Assembly (NCBI GenBank): GCA_021295155.1
Contig: JAJTJC010000036.1
Coordinates: forward strand, 868,001 to 932,000
Direction of reading: 5' to 3'
DNA from: Flavobacteriaceae bacterium D16
Lineage (GTDB): Bacteria > Bacteroidota > Bacteroidia > Flavobacteriales > Flavobacteriaceae
Length of the DNA stretch: 64,000 nt
Positions 18,643 to 27,701 of this stretch are shown here, piece after piece. The notes under the pieces are model-generated. The model was not told the origin of the DNA. It did not search any database and saw only the letters and a list, made by a program, of their open reading frames with translations. How positions within the stretch are numbered: the stretch's first letter is position 1; each line of letters opens with the position of its first letter. The translations under genes were made by a program, and so were the position numbers.

Positions 18643-20688
18643 ATGATCCAGTTTCGCAACTACCTTTTTACCCTGGCTTTTCTTTTATTACCCTTTTTGT
18701 TGATAGGACAGCAGCAATCCAAATTTTCATATTTGGATGTATTCGAGCTGCAGTACGTTTCTGATCCGCAGATTTCTCCGGATGGGGAATGGGTGGTATA
18801 CCGCAAAATGGGATTTGATATTATGAAAGATCGATCGGCAGGAAACCTCTGGATCATTCGCACCAATGGGAGCATGCATCAGAAGCTTACAACAAGGGAG
18901 GGAAATGAATCAAGCCCGAGGTGGTCGCCTGACGGAGATCGAATTGCCTTTGTAAGTCCAACTTCAGAAGGATCGGAAATCTACATCTATTGGAAGGGAA
19001 CGGGAAAAGTAGCGCGTATTTCTCAATTACCAGCTAGTCCTTCTTCGCTCACCTGGTCGCCAGACGGAAAGCAACTCGCTTTTTCAATGAACGTGCCTAA
19101 AGCTCCTCCGGTTTTGGTTAAAATGCCTAAAAAACCCAAAGGAGCGAAATGGGCAGAATCACCTCGGATTACAGACCGGGTTTACCACGAAGCAGATGGG
19201 CGTGGCTATATCAAACCAGGTTTTAATCACGTATTCATTATCCCCGCAGAAGGGGGTGCGGTGCGGCAGGTGACCTCTGGAGATTTTCATCACCGGGGAG
19301 CCCTTTCCTGGAGTCCTGATGGCCGGCATTTGTATTTTTCCGCTAACCGAGATGAGAATTGGGAGTATGATTTCAGAAACAGTGAAATTTACCGGGTTTC
19401 CGTACAAGATGGCCAAATAGAGGCGCTTACCAGTCGGAAAGGACCTGATCGAAATCCTGTTGTTTCCCCGGATGGAGAAAAAGTGGCGTATATCGGTTTT
19501 GAAGATCGTACACAAACCTACCAGGTGGCACACCTCTACCTTATGGATGCCAATGGTGGAAATATCCGGGAACTCACCACGCAACTTGATCGTTCTGTGA
19601 GCAGTCCGGTCTGGGATTTCCAGGGGAAAGGCCTGTACTTCAGTTACGACAATGAAGGGAATAGTAAAATTGGACACGTTACACTTAACGGTAAAATCAC
19701 CAAAAAAGCGGAAGATTTGGGTGGAACTTCCATTGGAAGGCCTTATGCTGGAGGATCATTTTCCGTATCCAGTTCCGGCGTACTGGCATATACACTGGGA
19801 AGGACCGATCACCCTGCAGATCTGGCCATAATGAAAACAAAAGCCAGCTCGCCCACAAGATTGACCAATCTGAACAAAGCCTTATTTGAGTATCGCAATC
19901 TGGGTAAAGTAGAGGAAATATGGTACACCTCAACGGTTGATCAGCGGAAAATTCAGGGATGGGTGGTATATCCTCCAAATTACGATCCTGCAAAGAAATA
20001 CCCCTTCCTGGTGGAGAACCACGGCGGACCTATTGCCAACTACGGAGATCGTTTTTCTGCTGAAATTCAACTCTATGCAGCATCGGGTTATGTGGTGTTT
20101 TACCCGAATCCTCGGGGAAGTACCAGTTATGGGGAGGAATTCGGTAACCTGTTATATAACAATTACCCTGGAGACGACTATCAGGACGTCATGGACGGGG
20201 TTGACTATTGTATAGCAAAGGGGATAGCCCATGAAGACCAGCTCTATGTTACAGGAGGTAGCGCAGGAGGGATCATGACGGCCTGGATGATTGGGAAAAA
20301 CGACCGTTTCGAGGCAGCTGTGGTTGCCAAACCTGTGGTCAACTGGATCAGTAAGACCTTGGTTGCCGACAATTATTTTGGTTATGCCAATTCCCGTTAT
20401 CCCGGACAGCCCTGGGAGAATTTTGAGGGTTACTGGAAATTTTCGCCATTGTCTTTAGTAGGCAATGTCTCTACTCCTACCATGGTATTGGTAGGGATGG
20501 ATGATCTAAGGACGCCCCCAAGTGAGGCGAAACAATTATATCACGCCTTGAAATTAAGGAAAGTGGAAACTGTTTTGGTCGAGATCCCCGGAGCGAGTCA
20601 TGGTATTGCCAGCAAACCCAGTAACCTGATTACCAAGGTAGCCCATACCCTTGCCTGGTTGGATAAATATCAGAAAACAGAAGAATAA
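18643..20688 (+). CDS. S9-family prolyl-oligopeptidase-type peptidase, exported
   Basis: Serine peptidase of the DPP/acylaminoacyl-peptidase type, probably periplasmic, releasing short peptides. With the ATG at 18643 it has 681 residues: a signal peptide ending about LLIGQ, a WD40-like beta-propeller (several ISPDGEW and WSPDG repeats) and a C-terminal alpha/beta hydrolase domain. The triad can be read: Ser540 in GGSAGG, Asp620 or 621 in GMDDLRTPP and His653 in GASHGI. The longer frame upstream runs through ppk2 and adds residues that do not look like a signal peptide. A small unknown gene follows five bases later. Confidence 0.9.
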   Translation: MIQFRNYLFTLAFLLLPFLLIGQQQSKFSYLDVFELQYVSDPQISPDGEWVVYRKMGFDIMKDRSAGNLWIIRTNGSMHQKLTTREGNESSPRWSPDGDRIAFVSPTSEGSEIYIYWKGTGKVARISQLPASPSSLTWSPDGKQLAFSMNVPKAPPVLVKMPKKPKGAKWAESPRITDRVYHEADGRGYIKPGFNHVFIIPAEGGAVRQVTSGDFHHRGALSWSPDGRHLYFSANRDENWEYDFRNSEIYRVSVQDGQIEALTSRKGPDRNPVVSPDGEKVAYIGFEDRTQTYQVAHLYLMDANGGNIRELTTQLDRSVSSPVWDFQGKGLYFSYDNEGNSKIGHVTLNGKITKKAEDLGGTSIGRPYAGGSFSVSSSGVLAYTLGRTDHPADLAIMKTKASSPTRLTNLNKALFEYRNLGKVEEIWYTSTVDQRKIQGWVVYPPNYDPAKKYPFLVENHGGPIANYGDRFSAEIQLYAASGYVVFYPNPRGSTSYGEEFGNLLYNNYPGDDYQDVMDGVDYCIAKGIAHEDQLYVTGGSAGGIMTAWMIGKNDRFEAAVVAKPVVNWISKTLVADNYFGYANSRYPGQPWENFEGYWKFSPLSLVGNVSTPTMVLVGMDDLRTPPSEAKQLYHALKLRKVETVLVEIPGASHGIASKPSNLITKVAHTLAWLDKYQKTEE

Positions 20689-20692
20689 CATC

Positions 20693-21130
20693 GTGGCAGA
20701 AAAACACCGCAAAGGACTCTGGAATTTTATTATTGTGTTTACCCTGCTTGTATGTGGTATGGTGTTTGCTATGCATTATAAGAATTGGGTCAGGCAGGAA
20801 GCAGATAAGCTGACCGTATTGTCGGGATTTTATCTGCAAAAAATACCCTATACCGAGTTACAGGAGGTAGGCCTTGTGGATAGAATTCCTGAATTGGAGC
20901 GTATCAATGGTTTTTCGGCCTGGGAAAAAGAAAAAGGAATATTCAGGGATTCTCTTAAACCAAACAAAAGGATATATGTCTATGTAGATAACCTCTACGA
21001 TGAAAAGATCAGGCTGGTATACAGGGATTCCATGGAATTGTACCTGAATCTATCAGATTCTCTAAAAACAAGGGAACTGCTTAAAACATTAAAGGAACAA
21101 AAAGATTTTCTAAACAATAGCGATCAATAG
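20693..21130 (+). CDS. Hypothetical protein with one N-terminal membrane segment
   Basis: I do not recognise a family. With a GTG start at 20693 the product has 145 residues: a short basic N-terminus (AEKHRKG), one membrane helix (FIIVFTLLVCGMVFAMHY) and a charged soluble part ending in a helical, Lys- and Leu-rich tail (residues SLKTRELLKTLKEQKDF). It starts five bases after the S9 peptidase stop and probably shares its transcript. Confidence 0.6.
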   Translation: MAEKHRKGLWNFIIVFTLLVCGMVFAMHYKNWVRQEADKLTVLSGFYLQKIPYTELQEVGLVDRIPELERINGFSAWEKEKGIFRDSLKPNKRIYVYVDNLYDEKIRLVYRDSMELYLNLSDSLKTRELLKTLKEQKDFLNNSDQ

Positions 21131-21160
21131 GACTCGTTCTTAACTAACAATAGGGTATCT

Positions 21161-21568
21161 ATGCGTCTTATTTTTATTCTTCTACTACTACCACTAGTTG
21201 GGTTTTCACAACAAAACACGCTTACAGTGCAGGTTGTTGGGGTTTCCTCCGATTCAGGTACTATCATGATAGGCGTCTACAATAAAGCAGATGGTTTCCT
21301 AAAAGAGGGGCATGCCATTATGGGGGTTCGTGCGAAAGCGACTAGTGGAATAACTGAATTACACATAAAGGATTTACCGGAAGGGCAATATGCACTAGCC
21401 ATTTATCACGATAAAAATGACAATGAGGAATTGGATACCAATTGGCTGGGTATTCCCAAGGAACCCATAGGTTTTTCCAATAGCAAAATGAAAGCCTTTG
21501 GCCCCCCTGGATTTGAGGACTGTGCTTTTCTGTTTAACACTGATACACAAATTCAAATCAAACTCTGA
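21161..21568 (+). CDS. DUF2141-family secreted protein
   Basis: Small exported protein of 135 residues: signal peptide ending at VGFSQ, then the DUF2141 pattern with VVGVSSDSGTIMIGVYN, DLPEGQYALAIYHDKNDNEELDTNWLGIPKEPIGFSN. The acidic DKNDNEELD stretch resembles a calcium site. Members are common in marine bacteria and their role is unknown. It follows 30 bases after the preceding small gene, same strand. Confidence 0.85.
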   Translation: MRLIFILLLLPLVGFSQQNTLTVQVVGVSSDSGTIMIGVYNKADGFLKEGHAIMGVRAKATSGITELHIKDLPEGQYALAIYHDKNDNEELDTNWLGIPKEPIGFSNSKMKAFGPPGFEDCAFLFNTDTQIQIKL

Positions 21569-21725
21569 ATCCAAATTCATTAATTATCAAAACCATCCGG
21601 CCTTTTCCATTTAACGGGGGGGTGCAGGTTCAGGTTTAAGTTGAAATTCTTTCTGTCCGAGCAATCATACTGCCATCGGGAGAAAGGAGAGGGGCTAGTA
21701 GCTAGTACATAGCCTTCATTCCTGG

Positions 21726-22130
21726 TTATTCTTTATAAGTAGTAATTATTATTACACCGGCACCGGCCCTGGACCCGTAAAATGAGGCCTCGGACCCTTT
21801 AAGTATTTCAATAGTCTTCACATCAACATTTTGAGCCAGCTGGCTTACATCCCGAAAGGAGTTGCCTACCGGGTATCCATCCAAAACATAGAGCGGCTCA
21901 GAGGAGGTACTTGTAGGGCTGTCTGCTGAGTTACTTAAAATATAGGGTGTATTTCGACGGACAATGATTCCAGGGATCCGCCTCAAACGGTCGAGCAAAC
22001 TTACGGTAGCGCGGTTGCGCTCTTGTAATTCTAAATCAAGTGGTTGCTTCTGAGAATCTTTTATTTTAGTTGAAGTGCATGAAACAAATACGAAAGCCAG
22101 CATTAGAAGCAAGGTTTTATGAGTAGTCAT
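21726..22130 (-). CDS. Orphan TonB-receptor plug-domain lipoprotein
   Basis: A 134-residue lipoprotein (VFVSC at about residues 14-18) that consists of little more than a TonB-receptor plug: LDRLRRIPGIIV, EPLYVLDGYPVG, VKTIEILKGSEASFYGSRAGAGVIIITTYK. There is no barrel and the stop follows the plug directly, with unrelated sequence downstream, so this is not an obvious frameshifted receptor. Function is unknown; a plug mimic that binds a receptor or TonB is only a guess. Confidence 0.8.
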   Translation of the reverse strand: MTTHKTLLLMLAFVFVSCTSTKIKDSQKQPLDLELQERNRATVSLLDRLRRIPGIIVRRNTPYILSNSADSPTSTSSEPLYVLDGYPVGNSFRDVSQLAQNVDVKTIEILKGSEASFYGSRAGAGVIIITTYKE

Positions 22131-22249
22131 AAAGAGGGTGTTTAAGACAACAAGATACAGATTAACTCAGCATTTTTCGTAGAGATTACTATGTGTTTGT
22201 TTCCAGTTTCTTATTTACTTCCTATTTTGTCGAAAATTCAAGAATAATT

Positions 22250-22642
22250 ATGGAAACGATATTGATGGTGCAGGTACTTGGGGCTTTATTGGGATTATTA
22301 GCTGTTATTTTTGGGGCCTTTGGGGCGCACACCTTGAAGAAAAAGTTATCCGCAGCGCAAATGCAGAGTTATGAGACGGGAATCAAGTATCAGATGTATC
22401 ACGCGATATTGCTGTTGGTTCTAGGATTCAATATGGGATTTAGTACAGCAGCGGAACGTTACATGGCCTACTGTTTTGTTTTGGGCATTGTCTTTTTTTC
22501 CTTTAGTATCTACGGCCTTATCCTAACGGAATCTAAAGGGAGAAAGTGGAGGTTTTTAGGCCCTGTTACTCCTTTAGGAGGCCTTTTGCTGGTGATTGGT
22601 TGGGCGCTTTTAATCTATTCCTTTTTGATCAATATGTTTTAG
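22250..22642 (+). CDS. DUF423-family inner-membrane protein
   Basis: Four-helix membrane protein of 130 residues with the family pattern GALLGLLAVIFGAFGAHTLK, YHAILLLVLG and PLGGLLLVIGWALL. The ATG at 22250 fits the family start; the upstream in-frame extension is not conserved-looking. The biochemical role of this family is not known. Confidence 0.85.
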   Translation: METILMVQVLGALLGLLAVIFGAFGAHTLKKKLSAAQMQSYETGIKYQMYHAILLLVLGFNMGFSTAAERYMAYCFVLGIVFFSFSIYGLILTESKGRKWRFLGPVTPLGGLLLVIGWALLIYSFLINMF

Positions 22643-22795
22643 AATCAATGGCAATTGCAATCTCCCTGTTGGCAACCTGTTGGGGAGGATTTTTTGGCAG
22701 CAAACCATTTTCTAGGCAACACAAATTTCTTAAGCAAATAAAATAAGGCAATGCCGAGGGCCAGATATACCAATATGGATTGTAGAAAGTTCATA

Positions 22796-25033
22796 TTACT
22801 TCAGTACCTGATAGGCTATTAGTGCTATAAGATAAGCAAATGTGCTCATAAATACCAGCTGCAATAAGGGCCATTTCCAGCTGTTCGTTTCCTTTTTCAC
22901 AATTGCCAGCGTACTCATGCACTGCATGGCAAAGGCATAAAACAGTAAAAGGGAAATCCCAGAAGCCAGGTTAAACAACGGCTTTTTGTTTTGCTCATTG
23001 ATTTCTGCCGCCATTCGATTCTTGATGGTCTCTTCTTCATCGTTCCCAACACTGTATATAGTGGCCAGAGTACTAACAAAAACTTCCCGTGCTGCAAAAG
23101 AGGTAATCAGGGCAATACCGATTTTCCAATCGAACCCCATTGGTTGTACAAGGGGTTCTATGGCTTTACCCATATATCCAATATAGGAGTGTTCCAGTTT
23201 GTAACTCGCTATTTCCTGGGTTTTGGCTTTTTCTTCCAATACCTGAGTAATAACCGCAAGGGAATCCTGGTATTGGGGAACGGCAAGGGCATTACTTTGG
23301 CTTGCATCATTAGCTTGAGCGTTATTGTTGAAATCCTCAATATTGGTTTTTATAAAAGCCTGACTATTGGATGAAAACCCCTCATTTTCTATGCGTTGAG
23401 TTACAATGTCTTCCGCATTTTCAAAATCTTCGGAATAGCCGTTTGAGCCGAGGAACCACAGGACAATTGAAATGGCAAGGATAATCTTACCTGCTCCCAG
23501 CACAAAGCTTTTGGTCTTTTCCACAACCGTATATGCCACATTTTTAAACAGAGGCATTTTATAAGAGGGCATTTCCACAACGAAGAAGGAACGACCATTT
23601 ATTTTCAGGACTTTGTTAAGCAACATGGCCGAGAAAATAGCAGCTCCAAAGCCAATTAGGTAAAGTAGCATTAGAGTAAGTGCTTGGTAGCCAAGGCCCA
23701 TAAATCTACCCTCAGGGATAACTAACGAGATAATAATGAGGTATACGGGCAACCTGGCCGAACAGGTGGTGAAAGGGGTCACAAGGATAGTGATCAGCCT
23801 TTCTTTCCAACTATCGATATTTCTGGTGGCCATTACCGCCGGGATTGCACAGGCAGTGCCTGAGATCAAAGGGACAACGCTTTTTCCACTCAGTCCAAAG
23901 GGTCGCATCAGCTTGTCCATAAGAAATACCACCCTGCTCATATAGCCGGATTCTTCCAGCAGGGAGATGAACAAGAATAAAAAGGCAATCTGGGGTATAA
24001 AGATTACAATCCCCCCAATTCCAGAAAGGATTCCCTCAGCGATAAGGTTGGTGAAAGCTCCTTCAGGCAGTGTATTTTTAATCCATTCGCTTCCTGCCGC
24101 AAATTGTTCATCAATAAAATCCATGGGGTAACTACTCCAATCGAAAATGGCCTGGAATATGGTTAGCAAGATCACAAAGAAAATAAAATAACCCAATATT
24201 TTGTGCGTCAGGATACGGTCCAGACCGGCCCTGAAGCCTTTTGCTTTTGCCCTGTCGGCTCGGTATGTTTCCCTGAGTATGCCGTTGATAAACTTGTATC
24301 GGAAAATGGTTTCCTTCTGTTGCAACCGTTTTAGTTCCGATTTGGATTTGGTCTCGAAATCCTCATTAAATTGAATCGGCTTTTTATCGATCGGACTGAA
24401 GTTTACGTCCTGGGTGATCACCAGCCAAAGTTTGTAGACTTCTTCGTTGGGAAATACACGTTGCAGCCGCTCAAAATATTCCGGGGCAATGACGGAAGCG
24501 TTGAGATTAGTATCTGTTGAGAGATTCTTGTAATCGGCAATGAGTTCTTTAATCCGATCGATACCTTTGTTTTTTCTGGTGCTCACAAGAGCAATCTTGG
24601 TATCCAGTTTTTCTTCCAGCAGGCTAAGGTTGATGGTGATTCCCTTTTTAGACATCCGGTCAGACATATTGATTACCAGAAGCGTGGGGATCTTCAGATC
24701 CTTAATCTGGGTAAACAACAGAAGATTTCGCTTCAGGTTTTCCACATCGCTCACCACTACGGCTACATCCGGATAGTCCTTACTGTTTTTATTGAGAAGA
24801 AGCTCTACTACCACACTCTCATCCAAAGAAGTAGTATTGAGACTGTAGGTCCCGGGAAGGTCTAGAATATGCGCCTTTACCCCTCTGGGTAATTTGCAGA
24901 TCCCTTCCTTTTTCTCAACGGTTATTCCCGGGTAGTTACCCACCTTTTGGTTGAGCCCGGTCAGTTGATTAAATACGGAGGTTTTACCGGTATTAGGATT
25001 CCCGATGAGCGCTACATTGATGCTTTTAGTCAT
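22796..25033 (-). CDS. feoB: Ferrous iron transporter FeoB
   Basis: Inner-membrane Fe(II) importer, 745 residues. The N-terminal GTPase domain shows GNPNTGKT (residues 11-18), YPGITVEKKEG, DLPGTYSL and NMSDR; the membrane part has the two Gate motifs, including GTACAIPAVMATR and the C-terminal TSFAAREVFVSTL. A spacer rich in Asn and Gln lies between the two membrane halves. Its start overlaps the feoA stop by eight bases, so the two are coupled. Confidence 0.96.
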   Translation of the reverse strand: MTKSINVALIGNPNTGKTSVFNQLTGLNQKVGNYPGITVEKKEGICKLPRGVKAHILDLPGTYSLNTTSLDESVVVELLLNKNSKDYPDVAVVVSDVENLKRNLLLFTQIKDLKIPTLLVINMSDRMSKKGITINLSLLEEKLDTKIALVSTRKNKGIDRIKELIADYKNLSTDTNLNASVIAPEYFERLQRVFPNEEVYKLWLVITQDVNFSPIDKKPIQFNEDFETKSKSELKRLQQKETIFRYKFINGILRETYRADRAKAKGFRAGLDRILTHKILGYFIFFVILLTIFQAIFDWSSYPMDFIDEQFAAGSEWIKNTLPEGAFTNLIAEGILSGIGGIVIFIPQIAFLFLFISLLEESGYMSRVVFLMDKLMRPFGLSGKSVVPLISGTACAIPAVMATRNIDSWKERLITILVTPFTTCSARLPVYLIIISLVIPEGRFMGLGYQALTLMLLYLIGFGAAIFSAMLLNKVLKINGRSFFVVEMPSYKMPLFKNVAYTVVEKTKSFVLGAGKIILAISIVLWFLGSNGYSEDFENAEDIVTQRIENEGFSSNSQAFIKTNIEDFNNNAQANDASQSNALAVPQYQDSLAVITQVLEEKAKTQEIASYKLEHSYIGYMGKAIEPLVQPMGFDWKIGIALITSFAAREVFVSTLATIYSVGNDEEETIKNRMAAEINEQNKKPLFNLASGISLLLFYAFAMQCMSTLAIVKKETNSWKWPLLQLVFMSTFAYLIALIAYQVLK

Positions 25034-25274
25034 AGGCTTCCGGTGCTTCTATGAGGTCTATTTCTATATACCTGGCCAGCTCCCGGCGTATAGCAATATG
25101 CGATCCGTTGACGTTAATGTATAAAGGGTCGTTAAGAGGTGCTGTTTGAATCAATTCCACCTCATTTCCAGGCAGGCAACCCAATTCCAGGAGTTTGATG
25201 GGAAGCATATTGTGTTGAGATTCCCGTATAACCCCGCGCTGTCCGTTCTTAAGGTCTGCTACTGTGATCAACAA
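25026..25274 (-). CDS. feoA: Ferrous iron transport protein FeoA
   Basis: Small SH3-like cytoplasmic partner of FeoB, 82 residues, with LKNGQRGVIRE, LLELGCLPGNEVELIQTAPLNDPLYINVNGSHIAIRRELA. It overlaps feoB by eight bases and is the first gene of the operon. Confidence 0.94.
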   Translation of the reverse strand: MLITVADLKNGQRGVIRESQHNMLPIKLLELGCLPGNEVELIQTAPLNDPLYINVNGSHIAIRRELARYIEIDLIEAPEAYD

Positions 25275-25280
25275 CGCTTA

Positions 25281-25311
25281 TTTAGATTAAATTTAAGCAA
25301 GCTCAAAAATA
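25281..25311 (-). promoter_or_regulatory. feoA promoter with a possible DtxR-like site
   Basis: A minus-strand -7 box TATTTTTG (25311-25304) stands 29 bases before the feoA start. Just downstream, TTTAGATTAAATTTAA (25281-25296) shares 11 of 16 positions with the palindrome between the TonB receptor and dtxR, including the full TTTAGA half. A shared iron regulator would make sense, but the second half-site is poor. Confidence 0.4.
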
Positions 25312-25370
25312 AGAGAAAAAGATGGAAAACAAAGTAAAATCTCTTAAAACCATCCCGGCAATTGTGCATG

Positions 25371-26051
25371 TCAATCTTTGTTCCGGTAAGAGGCTTTGAG
25401 AATTTTAAGGTCTGCCAGAAGTTCCTGGATTTCCTCAGGATTGGTCCCGTCATAAGTTCCCCGTATCCGCCTTTCCTTATCGACGAGGATAAAATTTTCC
25501 GTATGGATCATGTCATAAGGCCCGCCGTCCCCATCAGTTTTAACAGCGAGATAAGATTTTCGGGCCAGTTCGTAGATTTGCTTTTTGTCCCCCGTAACCA
25601 GGTTCCATTTCTTATCTATTACCCCTTTTTCAAGAGCGTATTTCTTGAGTTGTGCCACGGAATCGATCACAGGAGTAACTGAATGAGACAGGAGTAGCAC
25701 CTCTTTATCTTCCAGGATTTTGCTTTGGATATCGGCCATGTTTTTGGTCATTATGGGACAAATTGTGGGGCAGGTAGTAAAAAAGAAATCGGCCACATAA
25801 ATTTTATCCTTATAATCGTCCTGGGTTACGACTTTCCCATTTTGATTGATCAGGGAAAAATCTGCTATGGTGTGGTATTTTTTAACGTGGGTCAGGGTAC
25901 TATCTACCAGTTCGGGATTAAAATCGGCAGGCTGATATACCGGTAAAATAACTTTTGGCTGTAAGGCATTGTAGAATAAGTAGAGGATCACCATTGAAAG
26001 ACCCGCCAGAACGACACCAAAACGCTTGTATTTAGAAAAAAACTTTCTCAT
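25371..26051 (-). CDS. SCO1/SenC-family thioredoxin-like copper protein
   Basis: Membrane-anchored protein that in its family delivers copper to cytochrome oxidase or acts as a thiol reductant. The 226-residue product has an N-terminal anchor (residues 11-29) and the SCO signature: Cys94 and Cys98 in CPTICP and the distal His183 in MIHTENF. All three copper ligands are kept. It lies between feoA and rseP with no clear operon partner. Confidence 0.92.
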   Translation of the reverse strand: MRKFFSKYKRFGVVLAGLSMVILYLFYNALQPKVILPVYQPADFNPELVDSTLTHVKKYHTIADFSLINQNGKVVTQDDYKDKIYVADFFFTTCPTICPIMTKNMADIQSKILEDKEVLLLSHSVTPVIDSVAQLKKYALEKGVIDKKWNLVTGDKKQIYELARKSYLAVKTDGDGGPYDMIHTENFILVDKERRIRGTYDGTNPEEIQELLADLKILKASYRNKD

Positions 26052-26179
26052 GCTATAGCTTGCAAAGGTAATTCACTTCGGCTTGCTGTTCAAACCCTAC
26101 AGCTACAAGGTGCTCCTAAATCTTTCTTAAAATCCAGAAGCCCGTTCAGGCTTTCTTTTTTTTAGACCGCCTAAAACAT

Positions 26180-26187
26180 TACTTTTG
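26180..26187 (+). promoter_or_regulatory. -7 promoter box of rseP
   Basis: TACTTTTG matches TAnnTTTG 25 bases before the rseP ATG. No TTG is seen at the -33 distance. Confidence 0.4.
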
Positions 26188-26212
26188 TGCGTTTCAATGG
26201 CAAAATAGAACC

Positions 26213-27565
26213 ATGAGTCCCATTCTCATCAAAACCATACAATTTTTCCTCAGTCTGTCTCTGCTGATTGTGCTGCACGAGCTAGGACACTTTATTCCTG
26301 CCAAGCTCTTCGGGACCAGGGTTGAAAAATTCTATCTGTTTTTCGATATCAAATATTCCCTTTTTAAGAAGAAAATCGGGGAAACCGTTTACGGCATTGG
26401 CTGGTTACCTCTTGGCGGTTATGTGAAGATCGCCGGGATGATTGACGAGAGCATGGACGTAGAACAAATGTCGCAACCACCAAAACCATGGGAGTTTCGT
26501 TCTAAGCCCGCCTGGCAGCGGCTCATTATCATGCTGGGAGGGGTCACTGTTAATTTTATATTGGCGGTTATCATTTACATAGGAATGGCCTATGCCTATG
26601 GGGATCAATTTATACCCACCAACAGTCTCCGCGATGGGGTTTGGGTGACGGAAAAAAATATCGGTGATAAGCTGGGGATAGAAACCGGCGATAAGATACT
26701 GGCCATTGACGGTGAATATGTTGAAAATTTCAACGGCCTGTTGGGGGAAATTATCAATGGAAACAGCATAACCATTGAGCGGGAAGGGAATGTCATCGAA
26801 AAAGAGATTCCTGTAGATTTCATAGCAACTTTGCTTGAGGATGAGGATAAAATACGATTCCTGAGTCCCAGGTTTCCCTTTGTTGTAGGGAATATCCCGG
26901 AGGCTTCTGCGAATAAAGATTCCGGATTGCAGGTAAATGACATGGTGGTATCAATCGGGGAGAACCCTGTAACTTATTTTGATGAGGCACGGGAAGTTTT
27001 AAAGAATTATGCCAACCAGAAAACTACCATTACGGTTGAACGAGAGGGTTTCAGGAAGACTATACCTGTAGTCATTAGTGATTCTGCCACCATAGGCGTC
27101 AACCTGGGCGCCATGACCTTTGATCAGCTGGAGGAAAAGGGATACCTAAAGTTGGAAACCAAAAAATATTCTTTTACGGAATCCATACCTGCAGGAATAG
27201 ACAAGGGGGTTACTACCCTAACCAGTTATGTTAAGCAACTCAAAAAGATATTTAATCCAGAGACCGGGGCTTACAAAGGCGTGGGCGGTTTTGCGGCTAT
27301 TGGCGGACTTTTCCCGGATAGCTGGAACTGGCCTGCCTTTTGGAATACAACCGCCTTGATATCCATTATCCTGGCCTTTATGAATATCCTGCCGATTCCA
27401 GCCCTGGATGGTGGTCATGTGGTGTTTCTGCTCTATGAAATGGTCACCGGACGTAAGCCGAGCGATAAGTTTTTGGAGTACGCCCAGATGATCGGATTCT
27501 TCCTGTTGATAGCCCTGCTATTATTTGCCAACGGCAATGATATCTACAAGTGGTTGTTTAAGTAG
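26213..27565 (+). CDS. rseP: RIP metalloprotease RseP (M50 site-2 protease)
   Basis: Intramembrane zinc protease that cuts anti-sigma factors and remnant signal peptides. The 450-residue protein carries the active site HELGH at residues 22-26 in the first membrane helix, PDZ-like periplasmic regions in the middle (for example IGDKLGIETGDKILAIDG) and the third zinc ligand in NILPIPALDGGHV near the C-terminus, followed by a last membrane helix. The gene stands alone between divergent and unrelated neighbours. Confidence 0.94.
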   Translation: MSPILIKTIQFFLSLSLLIVLHELGHFIPAKLFGTRVEKFYLFFDIKYSLFKKKIGETVYGIGWLPLGGYVKIAGMIDESMDVEQMSQPPKPWEFRSKPAWQRLIIMLGGVTVNFILAVIIYIGMAYAYGDQFIPTNSLRDGVWVTEKNIGDKLGIETGDKILAIDGEYVENFNGLLGEIINGNSITIEREGNVIEKEIPVDFIATLLEDEDKIRFLSPRFPFVVGNIPEASANKDSGLQVNDMVVSIGENPVTYFDEAREVLKNYANQKTTITVEREGFRKTIPVVISDSATIGVNLGAMTFDQLEEKGYLKLETKKYSFTESIPAGIDKGVTTLTSYVKQLKKIFNPETGAYKGVGGFAAIGGLFPDSWNWPAFWNTTALISIILAFMNILPIPALDGGHVVFLLYEMVTGRKPSDKFLEYAQMIGFFLLIALLLFANGNDIYKWLFK

Positions 27566-27582
27566 AAATCCCCTATTTTTTA

Positions 27583-27613
27583 TTGGGGTATTGGAAAGAA
27601 AAATTTATATTTG
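27583..27613 (+). promoter_or_regulatory. Promoter in front of the tRNA-Asn decoy and GIY-YIG gene
   Basis: TTG (27583-27585), a 20-base spacer and TATATTTG (27606-27613) form a full Bacteroidota promoter. A small hairpin TCCGC/GCGGA (27616-27630) follows, then the truncated tRNA. Because only six bases separate the GIY-YIG stop from the intact tRNA-Asn, this is the only promoter I can see that could serve that tRNA. Confidence 0.65.
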
Positions 27614-27634
27614 CATCCGCTAAAAGCGGAATAT

Positions 27635-27676
27635 TCCTCCTTAGCTCATCCCGATAGCTATCGGGAGGTTAGAGCA
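27635..27676 (+). pseudogene. Truncated tRNA-Asn 5' end interrupted by a palindrome
   Basis: TCCTCCTTAGCTCA (27635-27648) and GGTTAGAGCA (27667-27676) are identical to the first 14 bases and to bases 18-27 of the intact tRNA-Asn at 27993. Between them the three D-loop bases GTT of the intact gene are replaced by an 18-base perfect palindrome. After AGAGCA the similarity ends: there is no anticodon arm, T-arm or 3' acceptor strand. It cannot make a tRNA but would make a short structured 5' leader. Confidence 0.85.
27649..27666. repeat. 18-bp perfect palindrome TCCCGATAGCTATCGGGA
   Basis: Perfectly self-complementary and able to form a hairpin with an AGCT loop. It sits exactly in the D-loop of the tRNA fragment. 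A related element, CCCGATA-ttcc-TATCGGG, lies at 28163-28180 next to a tRNA-Asn 3' fragment, so this is a small repeat family. Confidence 0.85.
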
Positions 27677-27701
27677 GGAAAACGTTCATCTCAATATTGT
27701 A

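Noticed and set aside
19159-19677. Minus-strand frame of 172 codons inside the S9 peptidase
   Set aside because: Antisense shadow of the propeller region; no motif, start context or promoter.
27567-27592. CCCC/GGGG hairpin after rseP as a terminator
   Set aside because: Only four paired bases and a long loop; it also overlaps the -33 TTG of the following promoter.
27636-27700. A second complete tRNA before the GIY-YIG gene
   Set aside because: Only the acceptor 5' strand and parts of the D-arm are present; no anticodon arm, T-arm or 3' acceptor could be found.
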